Shown here: positions 16,440 through 26,223 of the stretch, piece after piece | Numbering within the stretch: the stretch's first letter is position 1 | Layout: the number at the start of each line of letters is the position of its first letter | From: an uncultured Rhodospirillales bacterium | Lineage (GTDB): Bacteria; Pseudomonadota; Alphaproteobacteria; Azospirillales; Azospirillaceae | Direction: 5' to 3' | NCBI GenBank assembly: GCA_903927615.1 | Contig: CAIYNU010000023.1 | Span: 48,529 to 112,528, forward strand | Length of the DNA stretch: 64,000 bases | Program-made: the position numbers and the translations under genes | The notes under the pieces: model-generated | The model's input: the letters and a program-made list of their open reading frames with translations, nothing else | Databases searched by the model: none | What the model was told of the DNA's origin: nothing

Positions 16440-19361
16440 TCATGGTCCGGTTTTTTTCGGATCGCCGACCAAGGCTTCGAACTGATCAGCGGGCATCGGC
16501 CTGGCAAACAGGTACCCTTGCCCGTAATCGCACCCCGCCGCAGCCAGAAGCGAGAACTGTTCTTCGGTTTCGATGCCTTCGGCGACAACCTTCATGCCCA
16601 GCCGATGGGCCATGACGATGATCGCCTCGGCGATGGCGCGGTCGGCAGGATCGGCGACCATGTCGCGCACGAAGGATTGATCGATCTTGAGGTAGTCGAT
16701 CTCGAAGCGCTTGAGGTAGGACAGGGCAGAATAGCCGGTGCCGAAATCATCGAGCGCAATCTCGAGCCCGGCCTCGCGGAGCCTGCGCAGGCAATCGAGA
16801 ACCTCGCCATGGGGGTCAAGCAGGAGCCCTTCGGTAACCTCGATCGCGATCCGGCGTGGTGAAACGCCCAGTTGACGCAGGTGGTCGAGCCATCCCTCGT
16901 GGTTGGTGCCGGCAAAGATCTGACGTGGCGACGTGTTGACCGCGATCTGGAACGCGTTGGGGATCGTTTCGCTCACCCGATCGTCCGTGCAACCGGATCG
17001 GTCCAACCGATCGGGGTCGCGGTGGCATAAGCGTCTGACCATATCGGCGGCCTGACGGAACACCCAGTCGCCGATTTCAACGATCAGGTCGGTTTGCTCG
17101 GCGATGGGAATGAACACCGCAGGGCTGACGAAGCCGCGGTCGGGGTGACGCCAGCGCAGCAGGGCCTCGGCCTTGACGATGGTGCGCGAGGCCATGGCGA
17201 CGATCGGTTGATAGTGGACCTCAAGCCGCCCGGCCGCGAGGGCCCCCTTCAAATCATTCCCCAGCCGCAACCGCGTCTCGGAAGCCACGCGCATGGATTC
17301 GGTGAAGCGGCAGGATCGGTCACGCCCGGTCGCCTTAGCCTCTTGCAGGGCGCGATCGATGTTTCTGAAGACCTCGTCGAGATCGTCGCCGTCGGTCGGG
17401 TAAAGGGTGATGCCGATGCTGGCGGTCAGGTAGATGGTCTCGAGGCCCTGTCGGTAGGGCACGGCGATGGCCTTGCGGATGTCCTCGGCCACCAGATCCA
17501 CCCGTGCGGGATCGGCAAGAGTGGCCAGGGTGACGATGAACTCGTCGGCCCCGAGGTGGCCCACGGTATCGCAGGCCGTGACGCAGGCTGCGATCCTGGC
17601 GCTGGTTTCGATCAACAGGCGATCGCCGATGGTATGGCCGAGCGTGTCGTTGATCTCCTTGAAGCGGTCGAGGTCGATCAGCAGGACCGCGAGGGTCAGG
17701 CCCTGGCGTTTTGATTCGTCCATGTCCCTCTGCATCAGCGCCCGAAGCAGGCGGCGGTTGGGCAGGTTGGTCAGCAAGTCATGGTTGGCCTGGTGCCAGA
17801 TCATGCTTGCCGCCTGTTTCTGGACGCTAATGTCGGCGGCGATGGCGACCCGATGCAGGACCCGGCCACGGGTGTCGTGAATGGTCGAGATCGTCAGGCG
17901 CTCCGGGTAAATCTCGCCGTTTTTCCGGCGGTTCCACAGTTCGCCGGTCCATTCCCCGGTGGTGGCCAGGGTGTGCCACATCTGGGCATAGAAGGCGCGA
18001 TCCTGACGACCCGACTTCAGCAAACGCGGCGTCTGGCCGACCAGTTCCTCGGCGCCGTACCCGGTCATGTGGCAGAATGATTTATTGACCCGGATGATTC
18101 GGTTGTCGGTGTCGGTCACGAAAATGGCTTCGCTGGTGCCGTCGAACACCGACGCCGCCAGGCGCAGTTGTTCGGCGTTTTCTCGCAAGGATTGCTTCTG
18201 CTGGCGGATGTGCGCCTGGAATTTGTTGAAACTGCCGAGCAAACGCCGGATTTCCGGGCTGCCTTCGATTGGCAGGGGGCTGAGGGCGCGGTTGCCGCTG
18301 GCCATGGCGTTGAGAATTGCCGCTGACCGGCCGAGCGGAGCCAATTGGCGGGAGAGGAACAGCCAAAGGACAATGGCGATAAAGACCGTGGCGACTGCGG
18401 CATCCTTGTAAATTTCGGACTCCAAACCTGCGATCGGCGCGAAGGCGACGGCCGTCGGCATCGAGGCGATAACCAGCCATCCGGTTGTGGGGATGCGCAT
18501 GGCCGAATTAAGCGTTTCGACCCCTTCCGGACTGGTGGCGATTCCGGAGCCCTCTAACCCGTCGGCAAAGCGGTCGAGCAGGGGGTTGATGCCCGCCGCC
18601 GGGATCGGCCCGAGCACCCGGCGCGCGGTGGTGGAGGCCACGTAAACCCGATCCCGGGGCGAGATGATGTGAAATTCGCCGCCCAAACGTTTGGTCTTGG
18701 GAACGATTTCTGAAAAGAAGGTGCTCTCCGAGACCGAATTGTATCCCACCAGGACGCCGATGAGGGCTTGGGTGTGGCTACGGATCGGCGTCGCAATGGC
18801 GACGACGGGGTTATTGGTAAATGGACTGATCATCGGCCGACCGATCGCGACCCGCGCGGTGGCGATAACCTCCCGAAAATAGTCTTCGTCGGAGAAATCG
18901 GCGGTGGCCCGCCCCTCGATTCGGGGATAATCGGCCAATCCTGGTCCGGACCGCGAGATCACGGCCAATCCCAGATCGAACAAGCGTTCGATGTGCTGGT
19001 TAGTCTGGAACATGGTCCGCAACAGATCGGTCTTGGCGATCATCTCGGGCGTGATCGTGGACGCGATATCGTTCAAGGTATTGATGCGAAGGGTGGCTTG
19101 TTCATCGAGACTGGAGGCGATATGCTCCACCAACGCCAATTGCTCGCTTGCGATCACCGACTGGAAGTTCTCCCGGACTTCATCGGCCCGGTCATGGGCC
19201 AGAAACCAGATGGCTGTGGCGAACAAGGCGACGCAGATCGCAGCAATTTTGGTTTTGAGATCGATCTCCCGAAGACCGGTCCAGCGCCGGGTGCGATCCA
19301 TGGCGGTGGTGGGATCGCACCAATTCTGATGAGATCCACCTGTTCCGGAAAGGCTGGTCAT
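16440..19361 (-). CDS. Membrane PAS-GGDEF(degenerate)-EAL protein, probable c-di-GMP phosphodiesterase
   Basis: Extracellular sensor, PAS, DLLTNLPNRRLLRALMQRDMDESKRQGLTLAVLLIDLDRFKEINDTLGH...HLGADEFIVTL, then EALLRWRHPDRGF ... DDFGTGYSALSYLKRFEIDYLKIDQSFV ... EGIETEEQ; ATGA overlap with upstream MCP. Confidence 0.92.
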   Translation of the reverse strand: MTSLSGTGGSHQNWCDPTTAMDRTRRWTGLREIDLKTKIAAICVALFATAIWFLAHDRADEVRENFQSVIASEQLALVEHIASSLDEQATLRINTLNDIASTITPEMIAKTDLLRTMFQTNQHIERLFDLGLAVISRSGPGLADYPRIEGRATADFSDEDYFREVIATARVAIGRPMISPFTNNPVVAIATPIRSHTQALIGVLVGYNSVSESTFFSEIVPKTKRLGGEFHIISPRDRVYVASTTARRVLGPIPAAGINPLLDRFADGLEGSGIATSPEGVETLNSAMRIPTTGWLVIASMPTAVAFAPIAGLESEIYKDAAVATVFIAIVLWLFLSRQLAPLGRSAAILNAMASGNRALSPLPIEGSPEIRRLLGSFNKFQAHIRQQKQSLRENAEQLRLAASVFDGTSEAIFVTDTDNRIIRVNKSFCHMTGYGAEELVGQTPRLLKSGRQDRAFYAQMWHTLATTGEWTGELWNRRKNGEIYPERLTISTIHDTRGRVLHRVAIAADISVQKQAASMIWHQANHDLLTNLPNRRLLRALMQRDMDESKRQGLTLAVLLIDLDRFKEINDTLGHTIGDRLLIETSARIAACVTACDTVGHLGADEFIVTLATLADPARVDLVAEDIRKAIAVPYRQGLETIYLTASIGITLYPTDGDDLDEVFRNIDRALQEAKATGRDRSCRFTESMRVASETRLRLGNDLKGALAAGRLEVHYQPIVAMASRTIVKAEALLRWRHPDRGFVSPAVFIPIAEQTDLIVEIGDWVFRQAADMVRRLCHRDPDRLDRSGCTDDRVSETIPNAFQIAVNTSPRQIFAGTNHEGWLDHLRQLGVSPRRIAIEVTEGLLLDPHGEVLDCLRRLREAGLEIALDDFGTGYSALSYLKRFEIDYLKIDQSFVRDMVADPADRAIAEAIIVMAHRLGMKVVAEGIETEEQFSLLAAAGCDYGQGYLFARPMPADQFEALVGDPKKTGP

Positions 19362-20830
19362 AGTCTTGACTGGCGGGCGGGGGGGGCGGCCGAGAGGGCT
19401 ATGGCCGCCATGGGCATCGCCCCGGCGGACCGGATCTCCCCTTGCCTGGGTCCACACCCGTTACGCCGCCCGGCGCCGTGGTCGGGACTGCGGTCAAAGT
19501 TTTTTCCGGTGCGAAGGTTTTTGATCAGGCCGCCAACCCGTTGTTCCAGGTCGGCGATTTGGGCGGTGGTCTGTTCGGACGAGGTGCGGAGGGTGGCGGC
19601 ATACTCCCGGGTGGCCCGGACCCGGTCGGCCAGATGGGCGATGCGGTGCGCGGCCTCCCGGGTTCCGGTGGCCGCGCTGTCGACGTTGCGCGCGATCTCG
19701 GAGGTCGCGATGGTTTGTTCCTCAATGGCCGCGACGATCGAGGAGGCGGTTTGGCCGACCTTCTCGATCACCTGAGCGACCCGGCCCATGACCGTGACGG
19801 CGTTGGCCGAGTGCGTCTGGATGGCCTGCACCTGGCCGCCGATGTCCTTGGTGGCTTGCGCGGTTCGGTTGGCGAGGACCTTGACCTCCCGGGCAACCAC
19901 GGCAAAGCCTTTGCCCTGCACGCCGGCCCGGTTAGCCTCGATGGTGGCGTTGAGGGCCAGCAGATTCGTTTGGTAAGCGACGCCGGAAATCAGCTTGACG
20001 ATCTGGCTGATTTGCTCTGCCGAGTTGACCAGATCGCCGATCGTCGCCGTGGCGCCCGCAACTTCACGGGCCGCAGCGCGGGCGGTGTCTTCGGCGGTCT
20101 GCGCTTGCTGCCCGATCCCGGTGATCGATGCGCTGAGTTGCTGTCCGGCGGCAGCGATGATTTGGACATTCAGCGTCGTATCGTCCGCCCCGGCCGACAC
20201 CGCCTCGGCCTGGGTGTCGACCGCTGCAATGGAATCGAGCATCTGCGCTTCGGCGTCCTTGAGGGTGTTGCCCAGGTCAGAGACGCTCCGGACGCTGGCC
20301 TGGAGTTCGGCCTCGACCTGATCGGCGATGGCGTGGGTCTGCTGTCGGCGCTTGTCGTCGCCTGCGGCGATGTAAACCGAGATGGCCATGTCCATGTCGA
20401 GCATGACGGCTTTGATCAGCGCCCGGAGCGTCGCAGCGGCGGCATCGGGCCGACGGTAATGGCGCTTCAGAACCACGTCGACCAACCGGGGCAGGATGAA
20501 GGCGTAACCGCCTATGTACCAGCTCGGCGCCAATCCGATGCGCTCGTGGGCGTGTCCGATGTCCTGGGTCCGCTGCCGATAGCCTTCGTCGAAACCGCCG
20601 GACAGCAACTCCTGCCAATGTTCGCGTTGGGCCTGCTTCAGGCGTTCCGGCGAATGGTCGCCCAGCACGGCCACGGCCGGCTCGAATCCGGCCAGGTGCC
20701 GATAAAAGTCGTCGAGGATGGTCGGGAGATGCGCGTCGATGAGGGGGGCCGCCGCGTTCAAGGTGCGGCACAGGTCTGGATCAATCTCATGGAGATCCAG
20801 GCGATGGTCCAGGTGTTCAGCGTTTGACAT
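19358..20830 (-). CDS. Globin-coupled sensor methyl-accepting chemotaxis protein (HemAT-like)
   Basis: N-terminal protoglobin region (YRQRTQDIGHAHERIGLAPSWYIGGYAFILPRLVDVVLKR) with MCP signalling region [47 protein letters not shown]. Confidence 0.88.
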   Translation of the reverse strand: MSNAEHLDHRLDLHEIDPDLCRTLNAAAPLIDAHLPTILDDFYRHLAGFEPAVAVLGDHSPERLKQAQREHWQELLSGGFDEGYRQRTQDIGHAHERIGLAPSWYIGGYAFILPRLVDVVLKRHYRRPDAAAATLRALIKAVMLDMDMAISVYIAAGDDKRRQQTHAIADQVEAELQASVRSVSDLGNTLKDAEAQMLDSIAAVDTQAEAVSAGADDTTLNVQIIAAAGQQLSASITGIGQQAQTAEDTARAAAREVAGATATIGDLVNSAEQISQIVKLISGVAYQTNLLALNATIEANRAGVQGKGFAVVAREVKVLANRTAQATKDIGGQVQAIQTHSANAVTVMGRVAQVIEKVGQTASSIVAAIEEQTIATSEIARNVDSAATGTREAAHRIAHLADRVRATREYAATLRTSSEQTTAQIADLEQRVGGLIKNLRTGKNFDRSPDHGAGRRNGCGPRQGEIRSAGAMPMAAIALSAAPPARQSRL

Positions 20831-20913
20831 GGTGTTCTCCATGGGCCTTGGGCTGCGTCATCGGGTTAACGGTGTGGGCCCGGCCCCAGTTCCGGCGCCA
20901 AGGGGCGGGACGG

Positions 20914-22602
20914 TTACGCCGCTTTGACTTGGGCCAGGAACATGTCGACCTCGGACCGCAGGCTGCCCGACTTCTCGGCGACCACATCGGCAACAACGCT
21001 GACTTTCTGTGCGGCCTGTCCGGTGACGGCGGCAGAGCGGGTGACGTCGACGATGTTGACGCTGACCTCCCGGGTGCCGTTGGCGGCCTCCTGGACGTTG
21101 CGCGAGATTTCCTTGGTGGCGGCGCCTTGCTGCTCGACCGCCGAAGCGATGCTTGCCGAGATTTGATCGATTTCCTCGACAATCCGGCGAACCGTGACGA
21201 CGGCATTCACCGCCTCATGGGTGACGCTTTGGATCGCATGGATCTGCTGGGCGATGTCTTCGGTCGCCTTGCCGGTCTGGTTGGCCAGAATCTTGACCTC
21301 GCTGGCCACCACGGCGAAGCCCTTCCCGGCGTCGCCGGCACGCGCCGCTTCGATGGTGGCGTTCAGGGCCAGAAGGTTAGTTTGAGCGGCGATACTGTTG
21401 ATCAGGCGGACGACCTCGCCGATCCGTGATGCCGTGTCGGCCAGGCTGCCGAGCACCGCGGTGGCGTGCGTCGCGTCCCCGACCGCGGCGTGGGAGACTT
21501 TGGCCGACCGGGCGACCTGCGTTGAAATTTCAGCGATCGAGGAGGACAACTCCTCGGCCGCCGCGGCAACGGTCTGGACATTGGCCGAAGCCTGTTCGGA
21601 GGCCGAAGCCACAGCCATGCTATGCTCATTGGTCTGCTCGGCAGTGGCTTTCAAGGACGAGGCCGATGTCTGCATCTCCTGTGCCGCGCCCGAGAGGGCA
21701 TCGGCGACCGCCTGGACCTTGCCCTCAAAGAGTGCGGTAATGTGACTCAGCTTCTCCATACGCGTGATTTTGTCGTGATCAATGGCGCGTTGAGCCTCGG
21801 CGAGCCGGAGCGCCTCGATGGCATTCAGTTTGAGCACCAACAGGGCCTGGGCCATGGCCCCGATCTCGCTTTTGGTATCGGCCCCGACGATGTCGACCGC
21901 GTAATTGCCGTTGGCCAGGTGAATCATGCCGGTCCGCAGGGCTCCGAGCGGACCGACGATGCTGCGGGTGATGGCCAGCGCAATCAGCATCGCCAGCACC
22001 GCGGTAGCGACCAACAGCGCCAGCACCAGCGACTCGGCGCGCTGGCGCTGTTGGTCAGCCATGTCTTTGAACTGCATGGCCTTGTTCTTGGCGAAGGCGA
22101 GGATCGCGGCCATGGGCTTTTCGATCGCGGCAATCTGTTCGGCATTGCGGGTGCGGGTGATCTCGGCGGCTTGCTGCCGCTTGCCCGCCCGCATCAGGCC
22201 GATGACTTCGTCGCGGATCGGCTTCCAGTCCCGGAGTGCTTGAGTGGTCTCAACCACCAGTTGCTTATCACCGAGGAAGCGATCCTGGACGACGCGCAAG
22301 TTGTCATAGACCATCGGCTCGAGTCGATCGATCGTCTGGACCGCAGCGTCGATGTCCGCCGTATCCTGCGCCAGCGCGACATCCTTCATGGCGTGGCGCA
22401 TGGCGCTGATGTTGGCCCGCGCCTCGAGGCCATTGATGTTGACCGTGAGGGGACTGTGGTGAAGACTCTCGGTAAGCGCGGCGAGGCCATCCATGTTCTG
22501 TAAGGCGACGACGCCGAGCGCTGCGGTCAGAACGATGATCGATCCGAAACCGATCATCAGGCGAGCCACGATGCTAATATTAGCGATCCGCATGATCGTC
22601 AT
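20914..22602 (-). CDS. Methyl-accepting chemotaxis protein (4HB-HAMP-MA)
   Basis: Two TM helices, HAMP ([28 protein letters not shown]), signalling hairpin [44 protein letters not shown]. Confidence 0.95.
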   Translation of the reverse strand: MTIMRIANISIVARLMIGFGSIIVLTAALGVVALQNMDGLAALTESLHHSPLTVNINGLEARANISAMRHAMKDVALAQDTADIDAAVQTIDRLEPMVYDNLRVVQDRFLGDKQLVVETTQALRDWKPIRDEVIGLMRAGKRQQAAEITRTRNAEQIAAIEKPMAAILAFAKNKAMQFKDMADQQRQRAESLVLALLVATAVLAMLIALAITRSIVGPLGALRTGMIHLANGNYAVDIVGADTKSEIGAMAQALLVLKLNAIEALRLAEAQRAIDHDKITRMEKLSHITALFEGKVQAVADALSGAAQEMQTSASSLKATAEQTNEHSMAVASASEQASANVQTVAAAAEELSSSIAEISTQVARSAKVSHAAVGDATHATAVLGSLADTASRIGEVVRLINSIAAQTNLLALNATIEAARAGDAGKGFAVVASEVKILANQTGKATEDIAQQIHAIQSVTHEAVNAVVTVRRIVEEIDQISASIASAVEQQGAATKEISRNVQEAANGTREVSVNIVDVTRSAAVTGQAAQKVSVVADVVAEKSGSLRSEVDMFLAQVKAA

Positions 22603-22718
22603 CCCTTAATTACATGTATGATAGGTCGAAAGACCCGAGATATGAAGAATGTTTTGCGGGTAAGGCACAGCATTTGTTTCGGACATGCCCCTTCTGGCGG
22701 TGTTTCCGGCAGCTTTAG

Positions 22719-23015
22719 CTAACTGTGTGGTTCGTAGATTCTCGCCTGGTCATGACCGGAGGGCGACGTGACCAACCCAAGCACCCTTGACAGCTCTCTC
22801 GAGGCGTGTGTGGCCCCGGACATCAGCCAGCGCCGAGCCTCCATGCCCCGTTGGTTCAGGAACCGTCCGGTGGATGACGCCAGTCCCAGGGCCTCCAGTT
22901 CGGCCAGGGCCTCGGGTGATACCGACCGGATAAACTGACCGGTCAGCACATCGGCCTTGCGGAGCGCCCAGGCAAGGTGAGAAGGGAGTATGTCGTATGG
23001 TTCGCGCGAGATCAT
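22719..23015 (-). CDS. Hypothetical small protein
   Basis: 98 aa; plausible RBS (GAAGGAACT) upstream of the 23015 ATG; no family recognised. Confidence 0.5.
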   Translation of the reverse strand: MISREPYDILPSHLAWALRKADVLTGQFIRSVSPEALAELEALGLASSTGRFLNQRGMEARRWLMSGATHASRELSRVLGLVTSPSGHDQARIYEPHS

Positions 23016-23487
23016 GGCTGAGAGTTCCTTCGAATAAAAATTAATTCCCTGGGTTTGCTAAGGACAGCTTGATCCACGGCGGCCACTTAACAGGCACATC
23101 ACGGATGATGGCCGCTCGATAGGGCCGTATGATACCAAGGGTCAGTATATATTCAATATATTGATTGTACTAAAGTTGTAACAATAGTGTTCAGTTTTAT
23201 ACTGAATGTGAAGTGCATGATATGAAAATGGTGTAACAACTATTTACATATCGTTTACACTACGTAATTGATACTCATTCCGCCATTTTGTTTAGCAGTT
23301 ATTTGGAGGAATGCTGGCTCAGATATTGGTAATGCCGGTGCCCGCAGCTATACTATCGGCATGAAAAAAATACTTCGTAACGAAAGTTCCTATCCGCTGC
23401 TGAAATTATCAGATGTCAACGATTGAAAATCAGAACGAATGACTGTAAACATATCGAAAGTCACAGGGGTTGTGGGAATCAGCTTTG

Positions 23488-24204
23488 ATGCGCCCGAGAC
23501 TGCTGCTTGTGGATGACGATATTGCCAGTCGCGAGATGCTGGCAGCTTGCCTGGCGAAACAGGGTTTCGACGTGGCCGGAGCGGGGGACGCGGTCGAGAT
23601 GCGTCAACGCCTTCACGCCGATGAATTCCATGTGGTCCTGCTCGACATCAACTTGCCCGGAACCGACGGGCTGACGCTGGCGCGCGAGCTTCGCCTGGTG
23701 TCGAAGATCGGTATCATCATGCTGACGGCCCGGGAGGGTGAGACGGACCGCGTCCTCGGCCTTGAGTGGGGCGCCGACGACTATGTCACCAAGCAAATCC
23801 CGCTCACCGAATTGATTGCGCGGATTCGGGCCTTGCTTCGCCGCATCGGACACGACGAACCGATCGCATCGCCCCCTGCTGTCACTACTGATAGTGCATT
23901 CGGCGGCTGGTCGTTAAATAACAACACAAAATGTTTGATCACGCCGGCCGGGGGCGAGATTAAGCTGACCAAAGGAGAGTTTGATCTGCTCTCGATTCTC
24001 TGTCGCAATAAGGGAAAGGCGGTGGCCCGTTCAGATTTGCTGGCGGTGCTCTCGGGCCGGGATTGGTCGGGCAACGAACGCTCGATTGACGTCCTGGTCG
24101 GCCGACTGCGACGCAAGCTGGGCGATGATCCCCGCCGTCCCCGCCGGCTGATCACGGTCCACGGGACCGGCTACCGGCTGGTTGGCTCGGAAGGTCAGGA
24201 ATGA
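23488..24204 (+). CDS. OmpR-family response regulator
   Basis: RPRLLLVDDDIASREMLAACLAKQGF...VVLLDINLPGTDGLTLARELR...GADDYVTKQIPLTELIARIRALLRR plus winged helix ...ERSIDVLVGRLRRKLGDDPRRPRRLITVHGTGYRL. Confidence 0.93.
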   Translation: MRPRLLLVDDDIASREMLAACLAKQGFDVAGAGDAVEMRQRLHADEFHVVLLDINLPGTDGLTLARELRLVSKIGIIMLTAREGETDRVLGLEWGADDYVTKQIPLTELIARIRALLRRIGHDEPIASPPAVTTDSAFGGWSLNNNTKCLITPAGGEIKLTKGEFDLLSILCRNKGKAVARSDLLAVLSGRDWSGNERSIDVLVGRLRRKLGDDPRRPRRLITVHGTGYRLVGSEGQE

Positions 24205-24225
24205 CGGCCACGCCGTCAGCGTTGC

Positions 24226-24253
24226 GGGGACCGCGGGCATCCTGCCCGCGTCC
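24226..24253. repeat. Related palindromic repeat GGGGACCGCGGGCATCCTGCCCGCGTCC
   Basis: CGCGGGC-ATCCT-GCCCGCG palindrome, same general form as 1091 and 12145 copies, in a convergent intergenic gap. Confidence 0.5.
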
Positions 24254-24323
24254 TGGTGCCGCGTCATTGACTGCGCCCCCAGGGCGGCAGATCTCCCCCT
24301 CTCCCCGGCATCCGGACAGCGCC

Positions 24324-25223
24324 TCACAACGATCCGGATGGCTCGGTGCCGTCGGGGGGCGCGTCGGCCGCCAGCCAGCGTTCAAAGGACGTGAGCGCGT
24401 CGGCCCAGGCGTCGGCCAAGACGCCAAGCAGCTTGGACACCTCGTCGTCATTGACCGATGGTCGGCGCAAAGCGACGTCCAGGCGGGACAGGATTGATGA
24501 CAACCGGATCAACTGGAAAGTCGCGGCGCCGCCGCCCAGGCTGTGGGCTGCGGCGGCCGCATCGGCGTATCGCCCGGCCCGCCACGCCGAATCCAGGTTG
24601 CTGAGGAGCTGTGGTCCTTGAGCCGAGAACCGGGCGAAGGTCTCGGCCATCGCTGCCTGCCCGATCAGGTCCCGTCGCAGGTTCAGTTCCGCAACGCCCA
24701 GTGTCGCCCCCATTCCGGTCGGTTCGGCCCGCGTTGGGCTTGGGGACGGGGTGTCGAACGTTACCGCCGTGCCGACGAAGCGCGACAGGAGGGTGGGGAT
24801 TGACGGAATCAAGTCGACCTTGCTGATCAGATCATTCATGCCGACGGCCAGGCAAGCGGCCCGTCTTGTGTCGTGATCGGCTGCGGTGATCCCGACGATC
24901 GGAACCGAGGCGGGCCGGCCGGGGAGGGCCCGAATCTGCCGGGTCGTTTCCAGGCCGTCCAGGGCGGGCAGATTCAGGTCCATCAGGATCAGGTCTAGAC
25001 GCGCGCTGGCCGCGATTTGGACCCCGAGTGCGCCGTTCGCGGCCTCGACAATCGTAAATCCGTGTGCGAGACAGCACAGTCGTATCATCGTCCGCACCGA
25101 GGCATTGTCTTCGACCACCAGCACCGTGCCCGCCCGATCTCCATCATCGGCAAGCTTGCGCGGCGGCTGGTCGGAGTCGGGATATCCAGTCATGGTCATG
25201 GTCATGGATTCGGGCTTTCCCAC
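24324..25223 (-). CDS. Receiver-Hpt phosphotransfer protein
   Basis: REC TVLVVEDNASVRTMIRLCCLAHGF...LILMDLNLPALDGLETTRQIRAL and Hpt motif AAAAHSLGGGAATFQLIRLSSILSRLD. Confidence 0.88.
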   Translation of the reverse strand: MGKPESMTMTMTGYPDSDQPPRKLADDGDRAGTVLVVEDNASVRTMIRLCCLAHGFTIVEAANGALGVQIAASARLDLILMDLNLPALDGLETTRQIRALPGRPASVPIVGITAADHDTRRAACLAVGMNDLISKVDLIPSIPTLLSRFVGTAVTFDTPSPSPTRAEPTGMGATLGVAELNLRRDLIGQAAMAETFARFSAQGPQLLSNLDSAWRAGRYADAAAAAHSLGGGAATFQLIRLSSILSRLDVALRRPSVNDDEVSKLLGVLADAWADALTSFERWLAADAPPDGTEPSGSL

Positions 25224-25587
25224 ATGGGTTAACCGCGGACAGCACGCTTATCATAGTCGTCATGAGGTCATGCGTCGAGAATGGCTGAAGATCGTGGGGA
25301 TAGGATTTTACGCGCAAGCGGTGTAGTCTCCGGCCATAGACCTCGGATTCTTACGGAATCGACCCGTCTGCTTTAAGTGGTAATGCTTATGGATTGGGAA
25401 AGGGGGTCGCGCGATGATTGAACCCCGAGCTTTTCAGGCCTCTACAGAACAACCTCGTATCATGCGAAAACTATGCGGGCTTAGGGTCGGCCGGATTTTC
25501 GGAAGCGGCCGCTATTGCAAATGGGCAGTTGCAAGTTCGGCGGCATCCGATTAGATCATGATCGCCTCAGTTTACGAAAGATGGTTA

Positions 25588-26028
25588 ATGTCTGTCAAGC
25601 AAACGAGCGGCTTTCACGAAACACTGCAACGGGATGACCCCATCGAATGTAGCACTCACCGCTCGTTCGGGCTGGTATTCGCAGGCTTGTTTGGACTGAT
25701 CGGGTTGGCAAAGCTGTGGCACGCCAGTGTTCTAGGCTGGTGGTGGTTGGGCGCCGCAAGTGTGGTTCTGGGGATTGCACTGACGGTTCCCGGCCTGTTG
25801 GCGCCGGCGAACCGCATGTGGTTTAAATTTGGCCTATTACTGCACTATGTGGTTGAGCCGGTGGTGATGGGCTTGTTGTTCTTTTTGACAGTAATGCCCA
25901 TCGGGCTCGCCATGCGACTGGCAGGCAAGGACTTGTTGCGTTTGAAGTGGGATCGCAACGCCACCAGCTATTGGATTGTGCGCACGCCGCCGGGGCCGTC
26001 ACCGGCCAGCCTTCGTCAACAATTCTGA
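25588..26028 (+). CDS. SxtJ-family membrane protein
   Basis: HRSFGLVFAGLFGLIGLAKLW...LGIALTVPGLLAPANRMWFKFGLLLHYVVEPVVMGLLFFLTVMPIGLAMRLAGKDLLRLKWD; directly upstream of DUF5989 and carbamoyltransferase genes. Confidence 0.8.
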   Translation: MSVKQTSGFHETLQRDDPIECSTHRSFGLVFAGLFGLIGLAKLWHASVLGWWWLGAASVVLGIALTVPGLLAPANRMWFKFGLLLHYVVEPVVMGLLFFLTVMPIGLAMRLAGKDLLRLKWDRNATSYWIVRTPPGPSPASLRQQF

Positions 26029-26044
26029 AAAGAGACCTTGAATG

Positions 26045-26194
26045 ATGGACTTTATCAAAGAACTTTGGTTGTTTATGCGTGTCCGCAAGAAATTTTGGCT
26101 GCTGCCAATTTTTCTGATGATGGCGTTGCTGGGCGGTTTGTTGGTTTTTGCCAAAGGTAGCGCCATTGCTCCATTCATTTACACGATGTTTTGA
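26045..26194 (+). CDS. DUF5989-type small membrane protein (absent from the supplied ORF track)
   Basis: Read directly: MDFIKELWLFMRVRKKFWLLPIFLMMALLGGLLVFAKGSAIAPFIYTMF, 49 aa, one TM, between the SxtJ and carbamoyltransferase genes. Confidence 0.8.
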   Translation: MDFIKELWLFMRVRKKFWLLPIFLMMALLGGLLVFAKGSAIAPFIYTMF

Positions 26195-26223
26195 ACATTG
26201 GCCCGGTGTTTTGAGTTAACATC

